Below, piece by piece: positions 51,650 through 60,671 of a stretch of DNA of 64,000 bases. Made by a program: the position numbers and the translations under genes. The stretch is from Bradyrhizobium cenepequi (GTDB lineage: Bacteria > Pseudomonadota > Alphaproteobacteria > Rhizobiales > Xanthobacteraceae), in contig NZ_JAGKJI010000036.1 of the NCBI RefSeq assembly GCF_020329485.1, positions 1 through 64,000 of the forward strand, given 5' to 3'. Below the pieces are notes generated by a model, which saw nothing but the letters and a program-made list of their open reading frames with translations, had not been told where the DNA came from and did not search any database. Within the stretch, counting starts at the first letter, position 1, and the number at the start of each line of letters is the position of its first letter.

Positions 51650-52038
51650 TTGGCCGCGAATACCTGGACAGAGCCAGAAAGTCCGCCTCTCTGAGATGCC
51701 GGCTGCAAAGGCCGCCTGAACTCTTGGGGATCGACGTAGAGATAGTCGTCCGCAGTCACCTTAACGAAGTTGCGCTGCTTCGGAATGACGCAATCGTAAT
51801 TCGCGAAGGTTCGCGCACCGATCGTAAGGTTGAAGCCATAATCGCAGCGGCGCGTGGGTTTCACGATCGCGCCCTCGCCAAGGCGCGCCAGAGATAGGAG
51901 GTCAGGTCGGAGACATCGTCCACGCGGCGCTGAACTTGGCCAATATCGACTGCGACCGCGCATATGTGGCCACCAACTCAGAATCATCGGGGCGCGGTAA
52001 CGTTCGCCCGTCAGAATCTTTTTCTTCTGGCTCGCCAT
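51650..52038 (-). pseudogene. Sugar O-acetyltransferase (Maa/NodL-type) remnant
   Basis: From ATG at 52038 the frame begins 'MASQKKKILTGERYRAP', the start of maltose/galactoside O-acetyltransferases. Further on comes 'GEGAIVKPTRRCDYGFNLTI', 'GARTFANYDCVI', the beginning of the left-handed beta-helix. Between these parts the residues do not fit the family, which implies a pair of compensating shifts. After 'CVI' the frame leaves the family, and the catalytic histidine region is missing. The gene is broken and lies downstream of the PLP enzyme. Confidence 0.6.
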
Positions 52039-52113
52039 CAAGTCAGATCGTGCAGCTCCTTGCCGAGCGAAGGCGTAGTTCCATGATTGGCCGTTCACGT
52101 CGTGAATCCACGC

Positions 52114-53256
52114 TCATATTAGCGCTTCATCAGGATTGACTTGATCCGCCATACCGATCTGAAAAAATGGCGGATAATCAATATACCCCTGCAATCCTTG
52201 CGAATAATAAGTCCCCGGATCAGGTCGATTGATCGACCAGCCATTCCGAAACCTCTCGACGAGATCCGGATTTGCTAGGAACGCTCGACCGAAAGCGGCA
52301 AGATCGAACCGCCCACTTTCGATAGCAAGACTCGCCGCTTGCCGAGTAAGCGCCCCACCACCAATGATCGGCCCGTCAAATTGGGCGCGCAACGTTCGGA
52401 TCACGTCCCACCCAACATCTCGCTGCGACAAATGGAGGTAGGCAATCCCTCGTTCTGAGAGACGCGGTGTCAGATATGAATATGTCGCCTGCGGGTCATC
52501 GTCAGACACGTCCGCGAAGGACTGGCCGGGATGGATGCGCACACCGACCCGGTCGGGACCGCAGATTGCCGATACAGCATCGACAAGCTCCAGCATGAAG
52601 CGACAGCGGTTGGCGACACTTCCGCCGAACGCATCGTTCCGCTGGTTCACATTCGTAGCGAAAAACTGCATCGGAAGATATCCATTGCCGCCGTGAATCT
52701 CGATTCCGTCGAATTCCGCCTCGAGTGCCAGCGCTGCGGACGATGCATATTCCGCGATGACCGCATAGACCTCCTGCGTGGACAGCACGCGCGGCCGCGG
52801 ATAGGGAAGGGCGACGCGGGGACAGATGGCGTAAATACCGCTTGGGTCCGGCTTCACCGCGGACGGTGCCACCGGATCCGCATTATCGGGCAGCAGGAGC
52901 GGATCGCTTAGGCGTCCACAATGCATGAGCTGGCAGAAGATTCGGCCTCCGGCATCGTGGACTGCCTCGGTCACGCGTCGCCATCCCACGACATGGCCTT
53001 GAGCGCACAAGCCCGGGGTGAAGAGATAACCGCGTCCCATCCACGAAGGGAATGTTCCCTCCGTAACGATGAGTCCTGCCGACGCTCGTTGCCGATAATA
53101 GTCGGCCATTCTCCCGGTCGGCGTGCCATCGAGATTCGCCCGATGGCGCGACATCGGCGCCATGATGATCCGGTTCGGAAGCGCCAAGCCGCCCAGCATC
53201 GCCGACTCGAAAAGGCGGCTGGAAAACGGTTCTATCGGACGTTGTTCGTCGGTCAT
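52114..53256 (-). CDS. Old Yellow Enzyme family NADH:flavin oxidoreductase
   Basis: A 380-aa FMN enzyme with the OYE barrel: 'RIIMAPMSRHRANLDG' near the N-terminus, 'FDGIEIHGGNGYLPMQFFAT' holding the substrate-binding His/Asn pair and the proton-donor tyrosine, and 'GRAFLANPDLVERFR' for phosphate binding. Such enzymes reduce activated C=C bonds of enones, nitro-esters or similar compounds using NAD(P)H. Its start overlaps the stop of the preceding SDR by 4 bp (ATGA), so the genes are translationally coupled. It closes an SDR-SDR-OYE operon divergent from a LysR gene. Confidence 0.85.
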   Translation of the reverse strand: MTDEQRPIEPFSSRLFESAMLGGLALPNRIIMAPMSRHRANLDGTPTGRMADYYRQRASAGLIVTEGTFPSWMGRGYLFTPGLCAQGHVVGWRRVTEAVHDAGGRIFCQLMHCGRLSDPLLLPDNADPVAPSAVKPDPSGIYAICPRVALPYPRPRVLSTQEVYAVIAEYASSAALALEAEFDGIEIHGGNGYLPMQFFATNVNQRNDAFGGSVANRCRFMLELVDAVSAICGPDRVGVRIHPGQSFADVSDDDPQATYSYLTPRLSERGIAYLHLSQRDVGWDVIRTLRAQFDGPIIGGGALTRQAASLAIESGRFDLAAFGRAFLANPDLVERFRNGWSINRPDPGTYYSQGLQGYIDYPPFFQIGMADQVNPDEALI

Positions 53257-54062
53257 ACCGTCTGCGTCGACCCGCCGTCGATCCGAAAAGTCGTTCCCGT
53301 CATGAAGTCGCTGAGCGGGCTGGCCAGGAAGCAGACGGCCGCCGCGATGTCGGCCGGTTGGCCGAGGCGGTTCACCGTCTGCCTGATGATATTCTTGAGC
53401 ACGTAATGTTTGCCCGCCACAACATCGTCTGATCCGAGATGCCGCCGCGCGGTCTCAAGGAACCAGCTATCGAGCTGCGGCGTATAGATCAGGCCAGGCA
53501 TGATGCCGTTGGAGGTGACGCCCGACCCCGCCAGTTCCTTTGAGAGGCTTAAAGTGAGGTTGTTCAATGCGGCTTTTGCGGCCCCATAGGTCGGGAAGAG
53601 CGTGTGCGGCGAGATCGCGTTGCGCGACGAAATCTGAATGACCCGCCCCCACCCTTGCTTCCGCATCCCGGGAACGAATGCCTGGATCAGGCGCACGGCG
53701 GCTATTGTGTTCTGATGATAGTCCTTCATCCACTCGTCGACCGGGGCATCGAACCAGGAATCGTGCGACTCTCCGGTCGGATTGCCGACGTTGTTGACGA
53801 GAATGTCGATCTCCCCGAAAGCCGCTGCGACCGTCTCGATGACCGAGCGTGCCTCGTCCTCAGAGGTCACGTCGCCCAGGGCGATTAACGCTGTCCCTCC
53901 GTTGTCGCGGACATTGTCGAGGACCTTCTCCGCACGATCGCGATTACGTCCGTTAATGGCGACGGCAACGCCTTCCGACGCCAGGACCTCGGCACATGCA
54001 GCACCAATGCCCGACGTGCTCCCGGTGATTAGGGCGCGCTTGCCTCGCAACCGCATGTCCAT
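53253..54062 (-). CDS. Short-chain dehydrogenase/reductase (SDR)
   Basis: A 269-aa classical SDR: 'ALITGSTSGIGAACAEVL' binds the cofactor, 'NNVGNPT' and 'VIQISSRNAISPHTLFPTYGAAKAA' split into the catalytic serine and the YGAAK motif, and 'FRIDGGSTQTV' ends the protein. All catalytic residues are present, in contrast to the next gene upstream. It probably oxidises or reduces a ring alcohol or ketone together with the adjacent Old Yellow Enzyme, whose start codon overlaps this stop by 4 bp. Confidence 0.85.
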   Translation of the reverse strand: MDMRLRGKRALITGSTSGIGAACAEVLASEGVAVAINGRNRDRAEKVLDNVRDNGGTALIALGDVTSEDEARSVIETVAAAFGEIDILVNNVGNPTGESHDSWFDAPVDEWMKDYHQNTIAAVRLIQAFVPGMRKQGWGRVIQISSRNAISPHTLFPTYGAAKAALNNLTLSLSKELAGSGVTSNGIMPGLIYTPQLDSWFLETARRHLGSDDVVAGKHYVLKNIIRQTVNRLGQPADIAAAVCFLASPLSDFMTGTTFRIDGGSTQTV

Positions 54063-54083
54063 ATCTGCTTCCTCGTTCGATCT

Positions 54084-54887
54084 TCAGGGAATGGAGCGGT
54101 TCAGGCCGCCATCGACCCGGATCATCGCACCGCTGACATAGTCGGCGAACGGGCTCGCCAGATATGCAACCGCGCCAGCGATTTCCTCCGGGTGACCGAG
54201 CCGTCCTATGTCGTTTGGCAGCATGTCGCGGCATGCGCCACGCTCAATGTCGTCCCAACTGGTCCCCCAGCCATAACGCTCCGACGCAGCGATCAGCACC
54301 TTCTCGACGGACTCGACGCGGATGCACCCCGGGGAAACGATGTTCGAGGTGACGCCGCTATTCTTGAGGTCCCGCGCCAGTGATACGGCCAGGTTGTGGC
54401 GGGCGGCGAGCGTGGCATTGTATTCGGGTTGAAGCGCCATGGGTTGCTGCGCGAGACCGCCGCCTATCTGGATCACGCGCCCCCATCCGCGCTCCCGCAT
54501 TGCCGGAACGAGACGTTTGATCATGCGGACGCCGGAAACGACATTGATGTTGTAGGCTGCGAGCCATTCACTCTCCGGCGTCTCCATCCATGAGCGGCTG
54601 CCGTAGTAGCCTGCATTGTTGACGAGGATATCGATCGGCCCCAATGCCAGCGCCTGTTCGCAGACGGCATCCGCCCCCGCATCGCTTGACAAATCGCCGA
54701 TCGCCGGGGTGGCCTCGCCGCCACCTGCGCGGATCGTTTCACAGATTGACGTGACGCGTCGCTCTTCGTCGCGCCCGTGCACAACCACGGCCGCGCCTTG
54801 CGATGCAAGAAGCTTGACGATCGCTTCCCCAAGCCCGGACGACGAACCGGTCACGAGTGCGCGCTTGCTTCCGAGATTCAGGTCCAT
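54084..54887 (-). CDS. SDR-fold protein with altered catalytic residues
   Basis: A 267-aa SDR-like protein, first gene of the operon. The cofactor motif is intact ('LVTGSSSGLGEAI') and the fold is complete to 'MIRVDGGLNRSIP'. The active site is unusual. At the normal catalytic serine position the protein has glycines ('IQIGGGLAQQP', residues 140-150), and the YxxxK motif reads Y156-N-A-T-L160, so the lysine is leucine. Some SDR branches show this pattern. It may bind nucleotide or partner without ordinary dehydrogenase chemistry. It lies 21 bp upstream of an intact SDR gene. Confidence 0.8.
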   Translation of the reverse strand: MDLNLGSKRALVTGSSSGLGEAIVKLLASQGAAVVVHGRDEERRVTSICETIRAGGGEATPAIGDLSSDAGADAVCEQALALGPIDILVNNAGYYGSRSWMETPESEWLAAYNINVVSGVRMIKRLVPAMRERGWGRVIQIGGGLAQQPMALQPEYNATLAARHNLAVSLARDLKNSGVTSNIVSPGCIRVESVEKVLIAASERYGWGTSWDDIERGACRDMLPNDIGRLGHPEEIAGAVAYLASPFADYVSGAMIRVDGGLNRSIP

Positions 54888-54979
54888 CTGAGTTGCTCCC
54901 TTTCCCGGAAAACATAGGAGCGGTAGATTGACTCAATAAGCCGCACAAAATAGCATGTGTAATGTGAGAAATCGGGATA

Positions 54980-55885
54980 ATGAGCCGAACCGGACTGACG
55001 GAGTATGAGGCTGCGGTCGCTGTCGCAAAGCACCGAAACTTTCGCGCAGCGGCTCTCGAATTGGGTACTTCCCCCACGTCGCTGAGCAGCACCATCCGCG
55101 CTCTCGAGGCCCGGATCGGCGTGCAGCTTTTCAACCGAACGACCAGAAGCGTGGCTTTGACGGCGACGGGCGAAACGTTCATCAGCCGGGTCTCGGCTTC
55201 GGTGACGGAGATCCGCCAGGCGATTGAGGAAGCGCAGGGCAAGGCCCAAGAGCCGAGCGGCACGCTTCGCATCAACAGTTCCATCAGTGCTGCCCACGAG
55301 ATCCTTCTTCCGTTGATCGCCGAATTCCTTCGCCGATATCCGGCGATGACCGTCGATCTCGTCACGGAAACACGCCTCGTCGATATCGTTCTCAAGGGCT
55401 TCGATGCCGGGATCCGTGTTCACGACTCGGTGCCAGCCGACATGGTTGCCATACGTTTGGGATATTCATTGGATTTCACCGTGGTCGGCTCGCCCGACTA
55501 TCTAGCACGGCATCCGGCCCCAACCACGCCGGCCGAACTCATGAATCATTGCTGCATCCGCGCGCGCTGGGTTTCAGGCGGCATCTATCGCTGGGAAATT
55601 GGCGGCGGAGCCGAGAAATTCGACCTAGATGTGCCCGGCAACATCATTCTGGATGACCAGTCCCTGATACTGAAGGCGGCACGGGCCGGGCTCGGCCTCG
55701 CTTGCATCGCCAATGCGTTCGCACGGGACGCCATTGTGGCGGGCGATCTCATTCCCGTGCTTGAGGACTGGAAGGCATCGCCGGCTCCTCTGAGCCTCTA
55801 TTATCCGCGCAGCCGACATCCGGCGAAGGCGCTACAGGCTTTCGTGGAAGTGATTCGTGGCGCCCGAGCTACGGCCGCCGGGTGA
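54980..55885 (+). CDS. LysR-family transcriptional regulator
   Basis: A 301-aa LysR regulator: helix-turn-helix at residues 5-65 ('FRAAALELGTSPTSLSSTIR', 'LFNRTTRSVALTATG'), then the two-lobed effector domain starting at 'GTLRINSSISAAHEILLPLI'. It is divergent from the SDR-SDR-OYE operon with 92 bp between starts, the usual layout for activation of a catabolic operon. Its 3' end overlaps the 3' end of the next, convergent LysR gene by 54 bp. The two regulators are clearly related to each other and to the remnant at 59.2-59.8 kb. Confidence 0.85.
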   Translation: MSRTGLTEYEAAVAVAKHRNFRAAALELGTSPTSLSSTIRALEARIGVQLFNRTTRSVALTATGETFISRVSASVTEIRQAIEEAQGKAQEPSGTLRINSSISAAHEILLPLIAEFLRRYPAMTVDLVTETRLVDIVLKGFDAGIRVHDSVPADMVAIRLGYSLDFTVVGSPDYLARHPAPTTPAELMNHCCIRARWVSGGIYRWEIGGGAEKFDLDVPGNIILDDQSLILKAARAGLGLACIANAFARDAIVAGDLIPVLEDWKASPAPLSLYYPRSRHPAKALQAFVEVIRGARATAAG

Positions 55886-56809
55886 TGCACGCTCCCGGAT
55901 CAGATCGACGAGCGCTTGCAGCTTCCGCGGAATATGCCGCCGCCCGGCGAAGTAGAGCGACAGGCCGGGAAAGGGCGGCGTCCACTCGTCCAGCAGCTGA
56001 ACCAACCGCCCCGCTGCGATGTGCGGCCTCGCGCGTCCCTCCTCGATATGGGCCAGGCCGGCGCCCTCGAGTGCGGCCGAAAGGATGAGGTCGGTCGAAT
56101 CGAGGATTAGGTTGCTGCGCACATCGATGCGCATCGTCTCCCCGCGCCGTTCGAATTCCCAGCGATAGAGCCGGCCGCTCGCGAGCCGCATGCCGACGCA
56201 GATATGTTCGAGCAGGTCGGCGGGCACGGAGGGTAACGGGCGGCCCGTCAGGTAGGACGGCGCCCCGACTACGATCATCCGCAGCCGCGGGAAGATGGGC
56301 ACGGCGATCATGTCCGGTGGGATCGCATCGGCCAGTCGTGCGCCGGCATCGAAGCCCGCCCCCGTGATGTCCACCAGCGCGCTCTCGGTAACCACCTCGA
56401 CTGTCACCCTCGGATATCGCCGGGCATATTCGAGGATGATCGGATGCAGCATCATGTGCGCGGCACCCGGCGATGTATTGATAAGCAACCTGCCCGATGG
56501 CTCGTTCGCGTGGGCGCCGACCTCGTCCATCGCGCGCTCGATCGATCGGAGCGCCGGTACGATCTCCGTCACGAACAGTTCGCCGGCGGCGGTGAGCGAT
56601 ACGCTACGCGTCGTCCGGTTGAATAACCGAGCCGCCAGCCGTTCCTCGAGGGCCGCGACGGCATGGCTCAGCGCAGAGGACGACGCGCCCAGCTCCCGCG
56701 CGGCCGCACGGAAGCCGCCATGCCTAGCCACGGCGGCGACCGCCTCAAGTTCGGCCAAGCTGGCCCTCATTGCGCGATCTTTCTCATCAGTCTGTTCCAA
56801 ATTGTCCAT
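55832..56809 (-). CDS. LysR-family transcriptional regulator
   Basis: A 325-aa LysR regulator; an internal ATG at 56770 ('MRASLAELEAVAAV') may be the true start. The helix-turn-helix is at about residues 18-75 ('FRAAARELGASSSALSHAVA', 'LFNRTTRSVSLTAAG'), and the effector domain follows from 'GRLLINTSPGAAHMMLHPII'. It is divergent from the aldehyde dehydrogenase-SDR operon (58 bp apart) and probably controls it. The C-terminal coding end overlaps the neighbouring LysR gene. Confidence 0.85.
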   Translation of the reverse strand: MDNLEQTDEKDRAMRASLAELEAVAAVARHGGFRAAARELGASSSALSHAVAALEERLAARLFNRTTRSVSLTAAGELFVTEIVPALRSIERAMDEVGAHANEPSGRLLINTSPGAAHMMLHPIILEYARRYPRVTVEVVTESALVDITGAGFDAGARLADAIPPDMIAVPIFPRLRMIVVGAPSYLTGRPLPSVPADLLEHICVGMRLASGRLYRWEFERRGETMRIDVRSNLILDSTDLILSAALEGAGLAHIEEGRARPHIAAGRLVQLLDEWTPPFPGLSLYFAGRRHIPRKLQALVDLIRERASPGGRSSGATNHFHESL

Positions 56810-56867
56810 CTTCTCAGATCGGGATCATCGGCCCAGATGCAAGCCATCATCCCCCGAGGAACTACGC

Positions 56868-58283
56868 ATGCGACAGATCACGCAAAACTATGTCGACGGA
56901 GCCTTCCAGCCAGTCTCAGACGGCGAGGAAGCGCCTCTGTTCAACCCGGCAACCGAGGAGCAGATCGGCACCGTCCGTCTGTCGAACGTCAATGACGTGA
57001 ACGCCGCGGTCGCGGCGGCCAAGCGCGCCTTCACACGTATATCGGGCACACCGCCTGCAGAGCGCGCCGAGATGCTGCGGCGCCTGTCCGTCGCCGTCAG
57101 CGTGAACGGAGACCGCATGGCGGAAACGATGCGGGAGGAATATGGTGCGCCGTCCTCGTTCGTCGATTTTAGTGCTCGTCGCGCCGGATCGGTGTTCCTC
57201 GACATGGCGGCGACGCTGGAAAGCTTTGCCTGGCAGCGCCGCATCGGAAGCGCCGAGGTCGAGATGCGGCCGATCGGAGTCGCTGCCGCGATCACGCCAT
57301 GGAATAGCAACTACGGCTTCATCTGCGGTAAGCTCGCCACCGCCATCGCCGCCGGCACGTCGATTGTCATCAAGCCGTCCGAGATGAGCGCGCTGCAGAC
57401 GCAGGTGCTGACGGAAGCGCTGCACAAGGCCGGACTGCCCGCTGGCGTGCTGAACATCGTCAATGGCTCCGGCGCGGTTGCCGGTGCCGCGCTGACCGCC
57501 CATCCCGACATCGCCAAGATCAGCTTCACCGGCTCCACCGTCACCGGCCGCGCCATCCTACAGTCCGCTGCCGAGACGATGAAGCGCGTCACGCTCGAAC
57601 TTGGCGGCAAGGGCGCGCAGATCATCCTCGACGATGCCGATCTGGAGGCTGCCGTGGCGCAGGTGCTTGCGAGCGGGTTCATCAACAGCGGGCAGGCGTG
57701 CATCGCCGGCACCCGCGTCCTAGTGCCGGCCCGCCTGATGCCCGAGGTGCGGGACCGGCTCGTCGCCGGCCTGGCGGATTGGCCGGTGGGTCCCGCGAGC
57801 GACCCGGCGTCGCGGATCGGACCGATGGTCAGCCGCAAGCAGTGGGAACGCGTGCAGTCCTATATCCGGCTGGGCACGCAGGAGGGCGCCACCATTATCG
57901 CGGGCGGCGAAGTCCGTCCGGCCGGCCTCGACCGCGGCTGGTTCGTCCGCCCGACGCTCTTCGCGGACGTGGACAATGCAACGCGGATCGCGCGCGAGGA
58001 GATCTTCGGGCCGGTCCTTTGCGTCATTTCCTATGATAACGACGAGGATGCAGTCAGGATCGCCAACGACGCCGACTATGGGCTACAGAATTTTGTCCTG
58101 GGCGGCGATCCGGAACGCACCTGGCGCGTGGCCGCCCGACTCGAGTCAGGCCGCGTGACGATCAATGGCGCAGCACACGAACCGCTCGCCCCATTTGGCG
58201 GCTGCAAGCAGTCGGGCATCGGGCGGGAGTTCGGCGTCTTCGGCCTCGAAACCTTTCTTGAGCCGCAGGTGGTGCTGACGTGA
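56868..58283 (+). CDS. NAD(P)-dependent aldehyde dehydrogenase
   Basis: A 471-aa aldehyde dehydrogenase from ATG at 56868 (GAGGA upstream); the frame is open far upstream, antisense to the LysR gene. It has the cofactor region 'ITPWNSNYGF', 'FTGSTVTGRAI', the general-base glutamate in 'TLELGGKGAQII' and the catalytic cysteine in 'SGQACIAGTRV'. 'EEIFGPVLCVISY' is the usual C-terminal motif. It oxidises aldehydes to acids. The next gene (SDR) starts within its stop codon (GTGA), so alcohol-to-acid conversion by the pair is plausible. Substrate is unknown. Confidence 0.9.
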   Translation: MRQITQNYVDGAFQPVSDGEEAPLFNPATEEQIGTVRLSNVNDVNAAVAAAKRAFTRISGTPPAERAEMLRRLSVAVSVNGDRMAETMREEYGAPSSFVDFSARRAGSVFLDMAATLESFAWQRRIGSAEVEMRPIGVAAAITPWNSNYGFICGKLATAIAAGTSIVIKPSEMSALQTQVLTEALHKAGLPAGVLNIVNGSGAVAGAALTAHPDIAKISFTGSTVTGRAILQSAAETMKRVTLELGGKGAQIILDDADLEAAVAQVLASGFINSGQACIAGTRVLVPARLMPEVRDRLVAGLADWPVGPASDPASRIGPMVSRKQWERVQSYIRLGTQEGATIIAGGEVRPAGLDRGWFVRPTLFADVDNATRIAREEIFGPVLCVISYDNDEDAVRIANDADYGLQNFVLGGDPERTWRVAARLESGRVTINGAAHEPLAPFGGCKQSGIGREFGVFGLETFLEPQVVLT

Positions 58284-59011
58284 GCGCCGTCGTGCTCGTG
58301 ACCGGAGCCAACAAGGGCCTCGGCAAGGAAGTCGTGCGACAGTTGGGCCAGCGCGGCCTGGTGACCCTGCTCGGCAGCCGCGACGCGGATCGCGGCGAGG
58401 CCGCTGCGGCGGAACTGCGCGCGGAGGGAATCGACGTCGAGCGGGTCGCCGTCGACGTGACGAGCGACGAGAGTGTGGCCGCCGCCGCGGCGCATATAGG
58501 ACGAACGCGCGGACATCTCGATGTCCTGATCAACAACGCCGGCATCCTGCGCAGGATACCCACCCTCGAGACCACCGTAGACAACATGCGCGAGACATAC
58601 GAGACGAACGTCTTCGGCGTTGTCCGCATGATCGAGCACATGATGCCGCTGCTGGCGCGCTCGGCGGCGCCGCGGATCGTCAATATCGCCAGCACCAGCG
58701 CGTCGTTGACTCTCACCGACGACCCCTCGACGCTGTTCGGTCAGTCGGACACCATCGTCGCTTATGCTTCGTCGAAGACTGCGCTACTGATGATGACCCA
58801 ACATTACGCCAACGCATTCCAGCGCAGCGAAGCGCATCAACATTTCAGAATCAACAGCGTCACGCCCGGTCATATAGCCACCGACCTCAACGGCCACGCT
58901 GGGACCCGGACTGTAGAGCAAGGCGCGCGTGTCGTGGTCGAGTTCGCGACCATCGCCGATGATGGCCCAAGCGGCGGATTCTTCAACGAGGATGGTCCGC
59001 TGCCCTGGTGA
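58280..59011 (+). CDS. Short-chain dehydrogenase/reductase (carbonyl reductase-like)
   Basis: A 243-aa SDR starting at GTG 58280, which overlaps the aldehyde dehydrogenase stop by 4 bp. It has 'VLVTGANKGLGKEVVRQLG', 'NNAGILR', a serine in 'VNIASTSASLTL' and 'YASSKTALLMM' as the catalytic YxxxK. The 'ANKGLG' variant is typical of carbonyl-reductase-like SDRs. It ends with 'FFNEDGPLPW', also seen in that group. It may supply the aldehyde dehydrogenase with substrate or reduce a toxic carbonyl. Confidence 0.85.
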   Translation: MSAVVLVTGANKGLGKEVVRQLGQRGLVTLLGSRDADRGEAAAAELRAEGIDVERVAVDVTSDESVAAAAAHIGRTRGHLDVLINNAGILRRIPTLETTVDNMRETYETNVFGVVRMIEHMMPLLARSAAPRIVNIASTSASLTLTDDPSTLFGQSDTIVAYASSKTALLMMTQHYANAFQRSEAHQHFRINSVTPGHIATDLNGHAGTRTVEQGARVVVEFATIADDGPSGGFFNEDGPLPW

Positions 59012-59149
59012 CTGCGCAGTAGAGTCAAAGGCGTGATCTTTGTTCGCTAGTCGCTGAGTACATAGCGCAACTGTCCGGCGGCCGCCGCTTCATGCGTTCA
59101 TGGCGTCGGACAAGAATGCCAAGCCGAGACGAGACACGGCCGCTTTTGG

Positions 59150-59828
59150 TGCGAGCTACTCGTCCAGAATCTGCGCGCCGGCACATTCAGTTTTTCCCTC
59201 CCGTTCGAACTCCCAACGACAGATACCGCGGGCGGGTCATTTTGCTCGGGTACAGGGGTGGTGCATACGATCATGGGGGCGCCGGTTCAGGATGTCGCGC
59301 AAGATAGTCCGGTGAACCAACCACAGAGAAATCAAACGAAAAACCGAACGGCACGGCGACAATGTCGCCAGGAACGGAGTCCACCAGCCGTGTCCCGGAA
59401 TCGAATTCTTCCAGCACGATATCACCGAGGCGGCTATCGGTGACTAGGTCGATCTTCATCGTCGAATTGAGGCGGAGATAGAATAAGCGGCGAGAGGATT
59501 TCGTGGCCGGCCGTCCGACCTATTGATGCGCAGCGCGCCGCTCGGCTGGCAGGCGTGCCCCTGCGGGGCGGCTTCTGCGATGTCGGCCACAAATGCTACC
59601 CGCGATTGATGAGCATCTCGCCTGCAAGCTAAGCGTCGCGCTGCGGGTCGTTCTTTGAAAGAGCAGCGCGACGATCCGCGCCTCAAGCCCGCGACGTGGG
59701 CTGTTGACTGCGGTTCGCGACATGGCCAGCTCCTCGGCCGTGGCGCGAAAGTTGCGGTGCGTCGCCACCGACATCGCGGCTTCCAGTTCGATCGGTCCCG
59801 TCTGGCACGTTGTCCCGGCTTTCAGCAT
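59150..59828 (-). pseudogene. LysR-family regulator remnant
   Basis: Two minus-strand frames carry pieces of a LysR protein. One (from 59828) has the helix-turn-helix, 'IELEAAMSVATHRNFRATAE' and 'LFQRTTRSATLSLQA'. The other (59271-59459) has 'KIDLVTDSRLGDIVLEEFDS', 'FDFSVVGSPDYLARHPEP' from the effector domain. Frameshifts and deletions separate them. The pieces are most similar to the intact LysR at 54980-55885 ('VVGSPDYLARHPAP' is shared), so this looks like a decayed duplicate of that gene. Confidence 0.7.
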
Positions 59829-59859
59829 GGCTCATGCTGATTTGTCGATCTAACTGGAT

Positions 59860-60671
59860 CAATCTACCCGGCCTACTTCCGACCCAAAAATGAGAAAGGC
59901 ACAATGGCTCATGGATGTTAGCCTTGTTCGGAAACGCACTCTGGTGACGAGTTCGTTCTCGAGCCTGACGAGGCGACCGTGAAATTCGTAGGCACAGGAA
60001 GGCGCGGCCGTGGTCGTCCGGTCCATGGTCTGGCTGAAGCCGCAGTTCGCAGGTTGAAGCAGTCGCCGCGACCCCGCGGAAGTCGATCGGACGCTGGAGC
60101 AGATCGCGACGTTTGGTAAGGCAGAGCCGGCACGCTCGCGCATTGGCGCCGAGAGGGTCTGCGTTGTAGCTTCTGCGCGGATCGAACTCGTTTTCGACCA
60201 CCATAAACTTGTCCCGGCGGTGCCAGCGATTCCAGCCCCGGCACTATTGTCTCCAGATCGGAGGGCGAGGGACCGCTTCGTTCTGAGGCGATGAAGATCG
60301 CAGGTGATCGGCCGCGGCGTGGCGAGACGATCATGCATTCAGCATGCAATCCGCTCTTGGAGAGCAAGTTCGAGGATCGAGTTTGTGATGACCGCGCACC
60401 GTGCTCGCTCGCACCCTGGATACTTGTCCTCCGAAAGGGCTTCGAGACTGCCGATGAGGTCGATTAAGAATCCGGAGACCAGCAAACCAGTCTTCCCACC
60501 GCAAGTCGACCAGCTTCACAATACTGCTTTTTCGCGTGGGCGTCGGAATGGGGAGCGGAACGACGCCCTCTTCGTATGCCATGTTTCCAGCAGAGCTGGC
60601 TTCGAACCTCCGAACAAGCGATGATTTTCCGTCTGATCTATGCGGGGAACAAATCTAGAAGACGTTTGTTC
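59860..60671. other. Degenerate region without a supportable gene
   Basis: About 810 bp between the LysR remnant and the P450 gene. Three overlapping minus-strand frames of 80-170 codons are open around 59683-60582, but no one frame shows a known domain and none has a good start region. One frame includes 'ENEFDPRRSYNADPL', which might be a relic of an enzyme I cannot name. It is best regarded as decayed coding sequence. Confidence 0.4.

Noticed and set aside
59859..60338. 159-codon minus-strand frame as a gene
   Set aside because: Two other frames are open over the same bases, composition is Ser/Arg/Thr-rich, and no domain is visible.
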